Shown here in pieces: positions 9,495 through 18,224 of a stretch of 64,000 nucleotides of DNA. The position numbers and the translations under genes are program-made. The stretch spans positions 25,198-89,197 of the forward strand of contig JBGCGJ010000026.1 of the NCBI GenBank assembly GCA_045110675.1, written 5' to 3'. Under the pieces are notes generated by a model, which ran no database searches, was not told the DNA's origin, and was given only the letters and a program-made list of their open reading frames with translations. The first letter of the stretch is position 1. Each line of letters opens with the position of its first letter. This DNA is from JBALVT01 sp045110675 (GTDB taxonomy: Bacteria; Pseudomonadota; Gammaproteobacteria; Pseudomonadales; Halieaceae).

Positions 9495-9946
9495 TAGCCC
9501 GCAGCGTCTATCTCAACCCTGCGAAGCGCTCGGGCCACTTTGTCCAAAACGCCATTGATGTATTTGTGGCCATCAGTTGCACCAAATTTTTTGGCCAGCG
9601 ATACAGCTTCATTGATCACAACCTTGTAGGGAACATCAATCCGCTTGGATAGCTCAAAGGTTCCCATACGTAACAAGGTGCGCTCAATAGGGTCCAGATC
9701 ATCCATTTTACGATCCAATAGCGGTTCGAGAATGTCTTCCAACTCATCAATGCAGCTGGGTATCTCGTGCACAAGGGCATGAAAATACTCGCTATCCACA
9801 TGCGCAAAGTCGTAGTCATCGCGAAACTCAGCTTCAATGATCGACAGTGATGTTCCCGCCATGTGCCATTGATACAGTGCCTGCATTCCGTAGTGGCGCG
9901 CCTTGCGACGCTCAGCAGCCAGCGTGTTGTGAACCGTTTTACTCAC
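9494..9946 (-). CDS. nusB: Transcription antitermination factor NusB
   Basis: 150 residues, all helical in the family. ARHYGMQALYQW near the start and the C-terminal VVINEAVSLAKKFG and FINGVLD-type segment (here YINGVLD) identify NusB, which with NusE binds boxA in rRNA leaders. Its first base overlaps the ribH stop region, as in other gammaproteobacteria. Confidence 0.95.
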   Translation of the reverse strand: MSKTVHNTLAAERRKARHYGMQALYQWHMAGTSLSIIEAEFRDDYDFAHVDSEYFHALVHEIPSCIDELEDILEPLLDRKMDDLDPIERTLLRMGTFELSKRIDVPYKVVINEAVSLAKKFGATDGHKYINGVLDKVARALRRVEIDAAG

Positions 9947-10419
9947 TACTTTAGCTGTCCTATGAGACTAACCATTTCAAGGGCAGACAATGCCGCCTCT
10001 TCACCCTTGTTTCCCGCTTTGCTACCGGAGCGCTCTATCGCCTGCTCAATCGTGTCAACCGTCAATACACCAAAGGCCACGGGGATTCCGCTATTCATAC
10101 TCACCTGCGAAATACCCTTTGTGCACTCTCCCGAAACATATTCAAAATGCGGCGTGCCACCGCGTATTACGGCGCCCAGGGCTATGATTGCATCCACTGA
10201 TCCCTGCTCGGCCACTTTCTGACAGACCAGGGGAATCTCAAAAGCACCAGGTGCTCGAACAATGGTAATTTGTTTATCGGCGACGCCGTGGCGTTTTAGT
10301 GTATCCAGCGCACCTTCAAGCAGGTGTTCTACGACAAAGCTATTCCAGCGACCAACCACCAATGTGTAGTTGCCCTTGCCACCCACAAAATTTCCTTCGA
10401 TCGTTTTAACATCACTCAT
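9946..10419 (-). CDS. ribH: 6,7-dimethyl-8-ribityllumazine synthase
   Basis: 157 residues. Motifs VGRWNSFVVEHLLEGA, VRAPGAFEIPLV and ALGAVIRGGTPHFEYV give the lumazine synthase active site that joins the RibA/RibD-derived pyrimidine with 3,4-dihydroxy-2-butanone 4-phosphate. It lies 24 bases after ribBX and overlaps nusB by one base. Confidence 0.96.
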   Translation of the reverse strand: MSDVKTIEGNFVGGKGNYTLVVGRWNSFVVEHLLEGALDTLKRHGVADKQITIVRAPGAFEIPLVCQKVAEQGSVDAIIALGAVIRGGTPHFEYVSGECTKGISQVSMNSGIPVAFGVLTVDTIEQAIERSGSKAGNKGEEAALSALEMVSLIGQLK

Positions 10420-10443
10420 GTCTGCTATTCCTGTTCCGTTTTG

Positions 10444-11565
10444 CTATTCGGTTTGTTCGCCCGGACTGACAAAATCCATAACCTCCAGGTCAAAACCGGA
10501 GATCGCATTGTACTTGATGGGCGCACCCATCAGGTGGATTTTTCCAACCCCGAGATCCTTGAGGATTTGCGAACCGAGACCCACTGTCGTATAGGTATCG
10601 GGCGCATCAAGGGCCGCTTGAAATTCATCATTGCCCAAAGCCAAATCGATGCTTGCCAGTAACTGCTCGGGGCCCTCTCGCCTGGCCAGCAGCACGATGA
10701 CGCCCTGACCACTTTCGGAGACGGTTTTTAAACAATCGCTCAGCCCCCAGGACTGGCGTCCGGAAATTTCTGTTCTCACCAGATCTCTCAAGGTAGCGTT
10801 GACGTGCACCCTCACCAAAGTGGGCTTCTGAGGGGAAATATCTCCTTTGGAAAGGGCAATATGAACGTCTCCCTCGGTCTGATCCCGGTAGGCGGTCAAC
10901 TGAAACTTACCGTAAGCCGTGTCGATCTCTCCCTCGCGAATTCTGCGAATACTGCGCTCATTCACCATGCGAAAATGAATCAAGTCGGCAATGGTCCCAA
11001 TTTTTAAATTGTATTGCTGGGCAAAATCTACCAACGCAGGCCCATCAGCCAATTCTCCTTCAGGTGTAAGGATATCGGCAATCACAGCGGAGGGCTGCAA
11101 TCCCGCAAGACGTGCGTAGTCTGAAGCCGCCTCGGTATGTCCTGCTCGAATCAGCACTCCACCGGGTGTCACTGTGAGTGGAAAAATGTGCCCGGGCTGG
11201 ACAATATCCGCTGGAACTGCATTCACTGCACAGGCAGCCTGCACAGTGAGAGCGCGATCTAGCGCAGAAATACCTGTATCAATACCAACTGTGGCCTCAA
11301 TCGAAAGGGTGAAATTGGATTTTTCCCCATGGGCATCCTCGACCATGGGGGGCAGGTTTAATTGCTTGCAGCGCTCCTGGGTCAACGCGAGACAGACTAA
11401 ACCTCTGGCCTGGCGAGCCATAAAAGTGACGTTCTTGGCATCGACATGTTCGGCCGCCACCATGACCACACCTTCGTTGTGACTCTCGGCATCGTCATCG
11501 AGTAACACCACCATTTTTCCCTGGCGAATGTCGCTGATGAGTTCGTCTACGGTATTTACCTGCAT
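10444..11565 (-). CDS. ribBX: RibBX-type protein: DHBP synthase domain plus RibA-like domain without zinc site
   Basis: 373 residues. Residues 1 to about 200 are a RibB (3,4-dihydroxy-2-butanone 4-phosphate synthase) fold with GHTEA, TGISALDR and PGHIFPL retained. The remainder is a GTP cyclohydrolase II-like domain lacking the Cys motif (VNATLRDLVRTEISG in place of SECLTGD plus RCDCG), the arrangement known as RibBX. The RibB half is itself unusual. The catalytic loop DDEDRENEGD reads DDDAESHNEGVV, the catalytic Glu of the CEL segment is Asp in VIADIL, and the Tyr-Gly-Thr before FTVSIEA is altered. Its position in the operon is normal, between ribE and ribH. Whether it makes DHBP is uncertain. 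Confidence 0.88.
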   Translation of the reverse strand: MQVNTVDELISDIRQGKMVVLLDDDAESHNEGVVMVAAEHVDAKNVTFMARQARGLVCLALTQERCKQLNLPPMVEDAHGEKSNFTLSIEATVGIDTGISALDRALTVQAACAVNAVPADIVQPGHIFPLTVTPGGVLIRAGHTEAASDYARLAGLQPSAVIADILTPEGELADGPALVDFAQQYNLKIGTIADLIHFRMVNERSIRRIREGEIDTAYGKFQLTAYRDQTEGDVHIALSKGDISPQKPTLVRVHVNATLRDLVRTEISGRQSWGLSDCLKTVSESGQGVIVLLARREGPEQLLASIDLALGNDEFQAALDAPDTYTTVGLGSQILKDLGVGKIHLMGAPIKYNAISGFDLEVMDFVSPGEQTE

Positions 11566-11604
11566 TTCATCTGTCCCAATTCATCGCAATCTCCCGCCCG
11601 GGCA

Positions 11605-12267
11605 TCAGCGACGTAAAAAACCATTTTCAGCGAGTGTCTCCATTGTTACGCCGTTCATCTGCGGGTCGGCCGCTGAATCACCGAGCATCAAACGCTCCAG
11701 ATAGCGTGCGATCACATCCACTTCCAAATTAACCGCAGAGCCCGGTACGTAATCCCCGAAAATCGTCTCTGCGACAGTTTGCGGAATAATATTTAAATCA
11801 AACTCAGCACCGTTCACGGCATTGACCGTCAAGCTGGTACCATCGACACAAATACTGCCCTTGTGAGCAATGTATTTGGCCAGCTCATTAGGTGCACGCA
11901 ATACAAAGCGCACCGATCGGGCATCCTGTTCCAGACTGACGATCTCACCCACGCCATCGACATGGCCGCTAACAATATGGCCACCGAGCCTACTGGCCGG
12001 GGTCATCGCCTTCTCTAAATTCACTTTCGATCCGGTTTCTAATTTCCCCAAGGTGGTGAAATTCAAAGTCTCGACAGAAACATCCGCCCAATATCCGTCG
12101 CCGGGAAGATCGACAACGGTCAGGCAAACCCCGTTGGTACAAATGCTGTCTCCGAGGGCTACGTCATCGAGCGAAAGACCGTGAGTCTTAACATACAAAC
12201 GGACATCGCCGCCCTTGGGCTGCAGCGCCGAAATTTCCCCAACAGCCTGAATAATACCTGTAAACAT
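11605..12267 (-). CDS. ribE: Riboflavin synthase alpha chain
   Basis: 220 residues made of two lumazine-binding repeats, starting MFTGIIQAVGEI and GHIVSGHVDGVGEI. The enzyme dismutates two 6,7-dimethyl-8-ribityllumazine molecules to riboflavin. Called ribC in some Pseudomonas annotations. It lies between ribD and ribBX on the same strand, 47 bases after ribD. Confidence 0.96.
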   Translation of the reverse strand: MFTGIIQAVGEISALQPKGGDVRLYVKTHGLSLDDVALGDSICTNGVCLTVVDLPGDGYWADVSVETLNFTTLGKLETGSKVNLEKAMTPASRLGGHIVSGHVDGVGEIVSLEQDARSVRFVLRAPNELAKYIAHKGSICVDGTSLTVNAVNGAEFDLNIIPQTVAETIFGDYVPGSAVNLEVDVIARYLERLMLGDSAADPQMNGVTMETLAENGFLRR

Positions 12268-12314
12268 GAATCACCTACGAAAACGAAAGCGCAACCCCAC
12301 AGGGGTGAACTTGG

Positions 12315-13448
12315 CTAGACCGGACGGGCGGTAAAGCGCCAATCCTGGCCAATTTTGCGGACGTCGTGCACATCCAACTGAACCTTCTCCGACATTAAAT
12401 CCAGAGGCAGTCCAAGCAGAGGCCGCGCCTTATCCCCCATTAGCAACGGCGCCATATAGACAATCAGTTCGTCCAACAAACCTGCCTGCAATAGAGCTCC
12501 CGCCAAACGGGGGCCAGATTCTACCAGAATTTCATTGCATTGCCGCCGACTTAACTCATTTACCATTGCTGATAAATCCAGGCCTCCGGGCCCGTTTTTG
12601 AGGCCCAGCAGCTTGTCTGCGGAGCTCTGCAATGCTTCGGGAAATTCACAGTCCATGTTGTGGAACACGATCGTGGAGGAAGACGCATCCAGTATTTTAG
12701 ATCCGGCGGGAGTGCGCAGATTTGAGTCCAGCACCACGCGAAGAGGTTGACGCTGAACTGCCAAAGTAGCGGCATCCTCACTCAGACCCAGTTCTTCGGC
12801 CCGCACGGTTAGCGAACAATCATCTGACAACACCGTACCAACTCCAGTCACAATGGCGCAGCTGGCAGCGCGCAGACGCTGAACATCTGCCCTCGCTGCT
12901 GGCCCCGTAATCCACTGACTTTCGCCGCTGGCCATTGCGGTGCGACCGTCCATCGACATTGCCAGCTTGGCCCTGATTCTAGGGCGGCCAGCACTCATTC
13001 TGGAAATGAAACCGGGAATTAACCGTGCCGCTTCAGCAGCCAGTAAACCGCTACTGACCTCCACACCCGCGGCCCGGAGCTTTTCTATCCCTTTGCCGTT
13101 AACCTCCGGGTTGGGATCCTCTAAAGCGATAACCACGCGAGCAACGCCGGCTGCGATCAGTGCATCTGCACATGGACCCGTTTTACCGTGATGACTACAG
13201 GGCTCAAGGGTGACGTATGCTGTAGCACCACGCGTATCCTCGCAGTGATTAATCGCTTCAACTTCTGCGTGGTTGCCGCCAGCCGGTTGGGTGAAGCCCT
13301 CACCGATAACATGGCCATCGCGCAGTAACACACAACCTACATGAGGATTGGGCATGGCGGAGTACTGACCCAGGGCTGCAAGTTGCAGCGCGCGAGCCAT
13401 CATAGAGGTATCTAGAGCGGAGTTCATCGCTGGTAATCGGAGCGTCAA
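12315..13448 (-). CDS. ribD: Bifunctional riboflavin deaminase/reductase
   Basis: 377 residues. The N-terminal cytidine-deaminase-like domain has the zinc site HAE (60-62) and PCSHHGKTGPC (C84, C93). The C-terminal RibD_C reductase domain has MSMDGRTA and GPRLAGALL. It carries out the second and third steps of the pyrimidine branch. The chosen start overlaps the nrdR stop by four bases; a Met at residue 8 is an alternative. Confidence 0.95.
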   Translation of the reverse strand: MTLRLPAMNSALDTSMMARALQLAALGQYSAMPNPHVGCVLLRDGHVIGEGFTQPAGGNHAEVEAINHCEDTRGATAYVTLEPCSHHGKTGPCADALIAAGVARVVIALEDPNPEVNGKGIEKLRAAGVEVSSGLLAAEAARLIPGFISRMSAGRPRIRAKLAMSMDGRTAMASGESQWITGPAARADVQRLRAASCAIVTGVGTVLSDDCSLTVRAEELGLSEDAATLAVQRQPLRVVLDSNLRTPAGSKILDASSSTIVFHNMDCEFPEALQSSADKLLGLKNGPGGLDLSAMVNELSRRQCNEILVESGPRLAGALLQAGLLDELIVYMAPLLMGDKARPLLGLPLDLMSEKVQLDVHDVRKIGQDWRFTARPV

Positions 13449-13918
13449 CTCACCTCGTCGCTGTCTGAGTCTTGCTGCAAACTCTCGATCGCGTCGCGAA
13501 ATTCAGATATATCTTCGAAACTGCGATACACCGAGGCAAATCGCACATAGGCGACCTGATCCAGCTGTTTGAGGTGTTCCATGACCAGTTCCCCCAGCAC
13601 AATGGATTTTACTTCGCGCTCACCGGTGGCGCGAAGTGCATGTTTGATCTGCTGTATCTCAGCTTCCATCGCCTCGATCGAAACTGGTCGTTTCTGCAGT
13701 GCCCGCAAAAATCCGGCCCGCAATTTCTCTTCATTGAAGGGCTCTCGGGAACCATTGGTCTTGATCAATCGCGGCATCACCAACTCGGCAACTTCATAAG
13801 TCGTGTAGCGCTCTTTGCAGCTGAGACACTCCCGTCTACGTCGCACCTGATCGCCCTCGGCCACCAGCCTGGAATCGATCACTTTTGTGTCTTCTGCGGA
13901 GCAAAATGGGCAATGCAT
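13445..13918 (-). CDS. nrdR: Transcriptional repressor NrdR
   Basis: 157 residues. Zinc ribbon C3, C6, C31, C34, then an ATP-cone domain (LIKTNGSREPFNEEKL onward). NrdR binds ATP/dATP and represses ribonucleotide reductase genes. It is the first gene of the riboflavin operon, as is common in this class. I see no NrdR box next to it. Confidence 0.95.
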   Translation of the reverse strand: MHCPFCSAEDTKVIDSRLVAEGDQVRRRRECLSCKERYTTYEVAELVMPRLIKTNGSREPFNEEKLRAGFLRALQKRPVSIEAMEAEIQQIKHALRATGEREVKSIVLGELVMEHLKQLDQVAYVRFASVYRSFEDISEFRDAIESLQQDSDSDEVS

Positions 13919-14076
13919 GGATCTTAACCTTTAATCTAAGTGACTGAAGATTAACATGATTTTGCGTTCGGTATGAGACCTATATGGGCTATGTGTCGCT
14001 TCTAGAACTATGGTTGGTGATGCGGTGTTTGAACACGACGTGGTGGGCAACTTGTTTAGTGGTGGGGCTTCGAATC

Positions 14077-14146
14077 GCTTCGCCTTGGGTGAACCCTCAC
14101 TCGGTTCAAGGGGCAGGCCCTTGTGAGGGTTCACCCAAGGCGAAGC
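14077..14146 (+). repeat. Hairpin element A
   Basis: A perfect 24-bp inverted repeat: arms 14077-14100 and 14123-14146, enclosing a 22-base loop at 14101-14122. The loop starts TCGGTTCAAG, ends GGCCCTT and can form its own small stem AAGGG/CCCTT. Each arm also contains a short palindrome (GGGT-GA-ACCC). No T-run follows on either strand, so it is not a standard intrinsic terminator. It lies upstream of nrdR and is paired with element B. Confidence 0.9.
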
Positions 14147-14202
14147 TGGCGAGGTGCTAAGCGAACAGGCTTAAACGTACTTGCCAGTATGGCTCGATCG
14201 AA

Positions 14203-14276
14203 GCAGGTCTCGGTGTGTGACACCTCATAAGGGCCTGCCCCTTGAACCGAATGAGGTGTCACACACCGAGGCCTGC
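14203..14276 (-). repeat. Hairpin element B (inverted partner of A)
   Basis: A 26-bp inverted repeat: arms 14203-14228 and 14251-14276, fully paired apart from one G-T wobble. The 22-base loop (14229-14250) is the exact reverse complement of the loop of element A. The arms differ from those of A: aligned from the loop outward, about 15 of 22 positions match, and the differences are compensated across the stem. It begins 38 bases after the glyA stop. The 56-base spacer to A shows nothing recognisable. Confidence 0.9.
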
Positions 14277-14314
14277 GAATTAAAAACTCAAACAACCACA
14301 ACGCCCAAAAAAAA

Positions 14315-15577
14315 CTACCGATAAACCGGAAACCGAGAACAGATCTCCAACACCTTAACCTTAACCTCAGCAATCACCTGTTCAGAAGTCCCATTCTCCA
14401 AAGACTCAAGCACATCACACATCCAACCCGTGAGTTCAACGGTTTCAGCCTCACCAAACCCCCGGGTCGTAATCGCAGGTGTACCCACTCGCAAACCAGA
14501 AGTCACAAAGGGCGAACGCGGATCATTCGGAACCGCGTTCTTGTTCACCGTGATGTTGGCGGCGCCGAGAGCGGCATCCGCATCAGTACCGGTGTAATCC
14601 TTGCCAATAAGATCAACCAACATCAGGTGATTATCAGTTCCACCGGAGACAATTTTGATGCCTCGATCAATAAACGTTTGAGCCATTGCCTTGGCGTTGG
14701 TGACAACCTGCTTCTGGTAAGTCACAAACTCTGGACTCTGGGCTTCTTTGAAACTTACCGCCTTGGCGGCAATAACGTGCATTAAAGGGCCGCCCTGGCC
14801 GCCGGGAAAAACCGCTGAATTAAACTTCTTCTCAAGTGCCTCGTCAGCCTTGGCAATAATGATACCGCCACGGGGTCCACGAAGTGTCTTGTGGGTTGTC
14901 GAGGTCACTACGTGTGCATGGGGAACCGGGTTCGGATAAACACCGGCAGCGACCAGGCCAGCCACATGGGCCATATCAACCATCAAATAGGCGCCAACTT
15001 TGTCCGCGATTTCTCTGAAACGCGCCCAATCCATCACTCTGGAGTAGGCAGAGAAGCCTGCGACGATCATCTTCGGCTTGTGTTCCAGCGCCAGCGCCTC
15101 GACCTGGTCATAATCGACTTCACCCGTCGCCGGATCAAGACCGTATTGAATAGCGTTGTACATCTTGCCTGAAAAATTGGGCTTGGCACCGTGAGTAAGA
15201 TGGCCGCCGTCTGCCAGACTCATTCCCAGAACAGTATCTCCGGGAACGCACAGTGCAAGATAGACCGCTGAGTTAGCCTGGGAGCCCGAGTGGGGCTGGA
15301 CGTTCGCATAGTCGGCGCCGAAAAGTGTTTTAACTCTATCGATCGCCAGCTCCTCGGCCTTATCGACAAACTCGCAACCACCGTAGTAGCGCTTGCCGGG
15401 ATAACCTTCTGCGTACTTATTAGTCAGCCCCGTACCCTGGGCTTGCATCACGCGTGGGCTGGTGTAATTTTCAGAAGCAATCAGCTCGATGTGTTCCTCC
15501 TGACGCCGCTCTTCCTCACCTATGGCCGACCAAATCTCGTCATCGAAACCTTCAATCGTCATTGTCTTGTCGAACAT
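14315..15577 (-). CDS. glyA: Serine hydroxymethyltransferase
   Basis: 420 residues from the ATG at 15577, which gives the family start MFDKTMTIEGFD and has an AGGGGG ribosome site; the in-frame Met ten residues upstream lacks this support. HIELIASENYTSP binds the cofactor region, and the PLP lysine is K230 in STTHKTLRGPRGG. It converts serine and tetrahydrofolate to glycine and 5,10-methylene-THF. The last 200 bases of the gene (low coordinates) are strongly A/C-rich on the plus strand, toward hairpin element B. Confidence 0.96.
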   Translation of the reverse strand: MFDKTMTIEGFDDEIWSAIGEEERRQEEHIELIASENYTSPRVMQAQGTGLTNKYAEGYPGKRYYGGCEFVDKAEELAIDRVKTLFGADYANVQPHSGSQANSAVYLALCVPGDTVLGMSLADGGHLTHGAKPNFSGKMYNAIQYGLDPATGEVDYDQVEALALEHKPKMIVAGFSAYSRVMDWARFREIADKVGAYLMVDMAHVAGLVAAGVYPNPVPHAHVVTSTTHKTLRGPRGGIIIAKADEALEKKFNSAVFPGGQGGPLMHVIAAKAVSFKEAQSPEFVTYQKQVVTNAKAMAQTFIDRGIKIVSGGTDNHLMLVDLIGKDYTGTDADAALGAANITVNKNAVPNDPRSPFVTSGLRVGTPAITTRGFGEAETVELTGWMCDVLESLENGTSEQVIAEVKVKVLEICSRFPVYR

Positions 15578-15721
15578 GCCATTACCCCCTAGCGCAAAGC
15601 GGCGCATTTTACCCCAAAGCTCGGCCGCGTATAAGGGCTACAGGCCGCTTCCAAACTATTTACTATCACGTGCAAGCAATGGATACTCGCTGGATTCGAA
15701 ACAAGGCGATAAGACGGCAGG

Positions 15722-16183
15722 ATGAGCGAAAAACTGATGGTGGGCTGGCGCGAATGGCTGGCACTGCCGGAACTTGGAATTGATCGCATCAAGGCAAAAA
15801 TTGATACCGGTGCGCGTACCAGTGCACTGCATGCTTTTTATCTGGACCCGTTTGAACAAAACGATGAACAGTGGATTCGTTTTGGCATTCACCCCAAACA
15901 AAAAGAGACCGAAGAGGTTAAACACTGCGTTGCCAAAATCATCGATCGCCGCAATGTCACCGATTCTGGAGGCCACACCGAACAAAGATACGTTATTCAG
16001 ACTAATATTAGACTGGGCGAACGGGAGATTGTCGCAGAAGTTACCCTAACTGATCGTGAGAATATGCGGTTTCGCATGCTTCTGGGGCGCACGGCCATGC
16101 GAGACGTGTGCCTGGTGGACTCGGCTCGCTCCTACTTACTCCGGCCCCCGTCGGATACCAAACCCGGGAACACGAATCCATGA
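15722..16183 (+). CDS. rimB: RimB-like retropepsin-type protease
   Basis: 153 residues, cytosolic, no signal peptide. The start VGWREWLALPELGI and the DTG motif (28-30) in AKIDTGARTSALHA, plus MLLGRTAM near the end, match the COG4067 family, in which RimB trims or regulates the RimK glutamylation system in Pseudomonas. It overlaps rimK by ATGA. It is the second clan AA protease in this window. Confidence 0.85.
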   Translation: MSEKLMVGWREWLALPELGIDRIKAKIDTGARTSALHAFYLDPFEQNDEQWIRFGIHPKQKETEEVKHCVAKIIDRRNVTDSGGHTEQRYVIQTNIRLGEREIVAEVTLTDRENMRFRMLLGRTAMRDVCLVDSARSYLLRPPSDTKPGNTNP

Positions 16184-17085
16184 AAATCGCTATTTTGTCG
16201 CTCAATAGTCGCTTATACAGCACCTCCCGTCTGGTTGAAGCGGCTGAGGATCACGGCCATGAGGCCCAGGTAATCGATACCCTGAAATGCTACATGGACA
16301 TTTCCTCGTCGAAGCCTGCCATATGGTACCGGGGTGAAAAACTGGAAGGCTTTGATGCTGTAATCCCGAGGATCGGAGCCTCCATAACCAACTATGGTGT
16401 CGCGGTTATCAGGCAATTCGAAATGATGGGAGTATATTGCCTGACCGGATCGATACCGCTCGGGCGCTCCCGATCCAAACTTCGCGCACTACAACTACTC
16501 TCGCGCAAAGGTGTCGGCATGCCGGTGACCGGCTTCGCTCATGATGTTCACAACACGCGCGAACTCATCAAGTTGGTGGGAGGTGCTCCGCTGGTCGTGA
16601 AATTGCTGGAAGGAACTCATGGTCGCGGAGTGGTCTTGGCAGAGACGATCAAGGCGGCGGAGAGTGTGATCGATGCCTTTTGCGAACTCAAAGCCGATTT
16701 TCTTGTGCAGGAATTTATCAAAGAAGCCGGTGGTAGCGACGTGCGCTGCTTCGTCATCGGCAGAAAAATTGTGGCAGCAATGGAACGCACAGCACAGAGC
16801 GGAGAGTTTCGTTCCAACTTGCATCGCGGCGGCAGTGCGCAGCTGACAAAACTAAGCCCCGCCGAGCGACGAACTGCGGTTAAGGCAGCCCAAGCGATGG
16901 GCCTTCACGTGGCCGGCGTGGATTTACTGCGCAGTTCCAGAGGACCCTTGGTAATGGAAGTGAACTCATCCCCTGGCCTACGAGGAATAGAAGAGGCAAC
17001 AGGAATCAACGTGGCGGGAAAAATCATGAACTTCATCGAGGAGCATGCTAAACCGCAAAGTAACAGAGGCCATGCCAAGGGCTAA
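16180..17085 (+). CDS. rimK: RimK-type alpha-L-glutamate ligase
   Basis: 301 residues from the ATG at 16180 (MKIAILSLN, the family start); longer in-frame starts upstream lie inside rimB. ATP-grasp fold with VVKLLEGTHGRGV, VQEFIKEAGGSDVRCFVIG and the metal site VMEVNSSPGLRGIE. In E. coli and Pseudomonas this enzyme adds glutamates to the C-terminus of ribosomal protein S6; rpsF is also in this window at 27413. It is coupled to rimB and followed 20 bases later by an aspartoacylase-like gene. Confidence 0.94.
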   Translation: MKIAILSLNSRLYSTSRLVEAAEDHGHEAQVIDTLKCYMDISSSKPAIWYRGEKLEGFDAVIPRIGASITNYGVAVIRQFEMMGVYCLTGSIPLGRSRSKLRALQLLSRKGVGMPVTGFAHDVHNTRELIKLVGGAPLVVKLLEGTHGRGVVLAETIKAAESVIDAFCELKADFLVQEFIKEAGGSDVRCFVIGRKIVAAMERTAQSGEFRSNLHRGGSAQLTKLSPAERRTAVKAAQAMGLHVAGVDLLRSSRGPLVMEVNSSPGLRGIEEATGINVAGKIMNFIEEHAKPQSNRGHAKG

Positions 17086-17105
17086 GGAAAGGGTCACACC
17101 AGAAT

Positions 17106-18164
17106 ATGGCACGCACTAAACACGAACAATTGATCGTTGGAGATCAAGAGATTCTTCCGGGCGAGCGTTACATCATCGATCTCCCAGTAGCGCCGGTATA
17201 CACACACGACAATCTGGCCATCAGCATGCAAGTGATTCGCGGCAAGCGGCCCGGCCCTACACTCTTTGTTAGCGGCGCCATTCACGGCGATGAGATTAAC
17301 GGCGTGGAAATTATTCGACGTATTTTAAAAGACCCTATGATGGAAAAGTTAAAGGGCACACTGATCGCTATACCCATTGTAAACGTCTATGGGTTCATCA
17401 ATCACACTCGCTATCTACCCGACGGACGGGATTTGAACCGGTCGTTTCCGGGGTCGACTCGAGGCTCCCTAACCGGTCGCGTGGCGGACACTTTTATGAG
17501 CGAGATTGTTGAAAAGTGTAGCCATGGAATAGATCTCCACACAGGTGCGAGACACCGCAGTAATTTCCCGCAAATTCGCGCCAATCTGAACGACCCGCAA
17601 ACCTTGGAGATGACCAATGCTTTTGGAGTTCCAATAGCAATCAACGCCAGAACCCGCGATGGTTCTTTGCGACAGTGTGCGGCAGAACTTGGGGTGCCGG
17701 TATTGTTGTATGAAGCGGGAGAGGCGCTGCGATTTGATGAAATTTACATCAGAGCCGGAGTGAAAGGCGTACTCAGTGTGATGCGCCATATCGGTATGCT
17801 GCGCAAGAGTCGCGCAAAAACAGTACCCCCAGCGATCAGCCAGAGTAGCAGCTGGTTGCGCGCTCCCGAAAGTGGCATCCTGCGCGTCCTTGTGCCCCTG
17901 GGTGAGGAGGTTGAGGCAGGTCAAACCATCGGGTTCATCGCCGACCCTCTGGGCACCAGCGAGACGGATGTTGTAGCACACGAATCCGGCGTGGTCATAG
18001 GGCGCACCAATCTTCCCTTAGTTTATGAAGGGGATGCTCTTTTTCATATCGCCCGTGTTAACAGCAAAGACGAGTGGACGGTGGAAGAGTTTCACGAGGA
18101 GCTGGAACCGGAGGACAATGACACAAATCCCAACGATTTGAGCTCAGCACCCATCGCCGATTAG
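17106..18164 (+). CDS. Succinylglutamate desuccinylase/aspartoacylase family protein
   Basis: 352-residue zinc carboxypeptidase-fold protein. Zinc ligands fit H60 and E63 in AIHGDEINGVE and a later His in GIDLHTGARHRS; DGRDLNRSFPG is the substrate-side motif. The C-terminal quarter is a lipoyl-like beta domain (GILRVLVPLGEEVEAGQTIG). The family removes acyl groups from amino acids, but this subgroup has no settled substrate. Its repeated linkage to rimK suggests a role in glutamylation turnover, which is an inference. Confidence 0.85.
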   Translation: MARTKHEQLIVGDQEILPGERYIIDLPVAPVYTHDNLAISMQVIRGKRPGPTLFVSGAIHGDEINGVEIIRRILKDPMMEKLKGTLIAIPIVNVYGFINHTRYLPDGRDLNRSFPGSTRGSLTGRVADTFMSEIVEKCSHGIDLHTGARHRSNFPQIRANLNDPQTLEMTNAFGVPIAINARTRDGSLRQCAAELGVPVLLYEAGEALRFDEIYIRAGVKGVLSVMRHIGMLRKSRAKTVPPAISQSSSWLRAPESGILRVLVPLGEEVEAGQTIGFIADPLGTSETDVVAHESGVVIGRTNLPLVYEGDALFHIARVNSKDEWTVEEFHEELEPEDNDTNPNDLSSAPIAD

Positions 18165-18224
18165 CCCCCGCAAACGGGCTCTGCTAAGATTTGCGGTCTG
18201 CAATTTTTACTGAGTAAATTCCCA

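Noticed and set aside
14077..14276. A/B hairpins as integron attC sites or a CRISPR array
   Set aside because: No attC core triplets, no integrase, and only two non-identical units without regular spacing.
13919..14314. FMN riboswitch or NrdR box upstream of the nrdR-rib operon
   Set aside because: I looked for conserved RFN segments and NrdR boxes here and saw neither.
14131..14373. 80-codon minus-strand ORF over hairpin B and the glyA end
   Set aside because: Open only because the skewed DNA lacks stops in that frame; no family resemblance.
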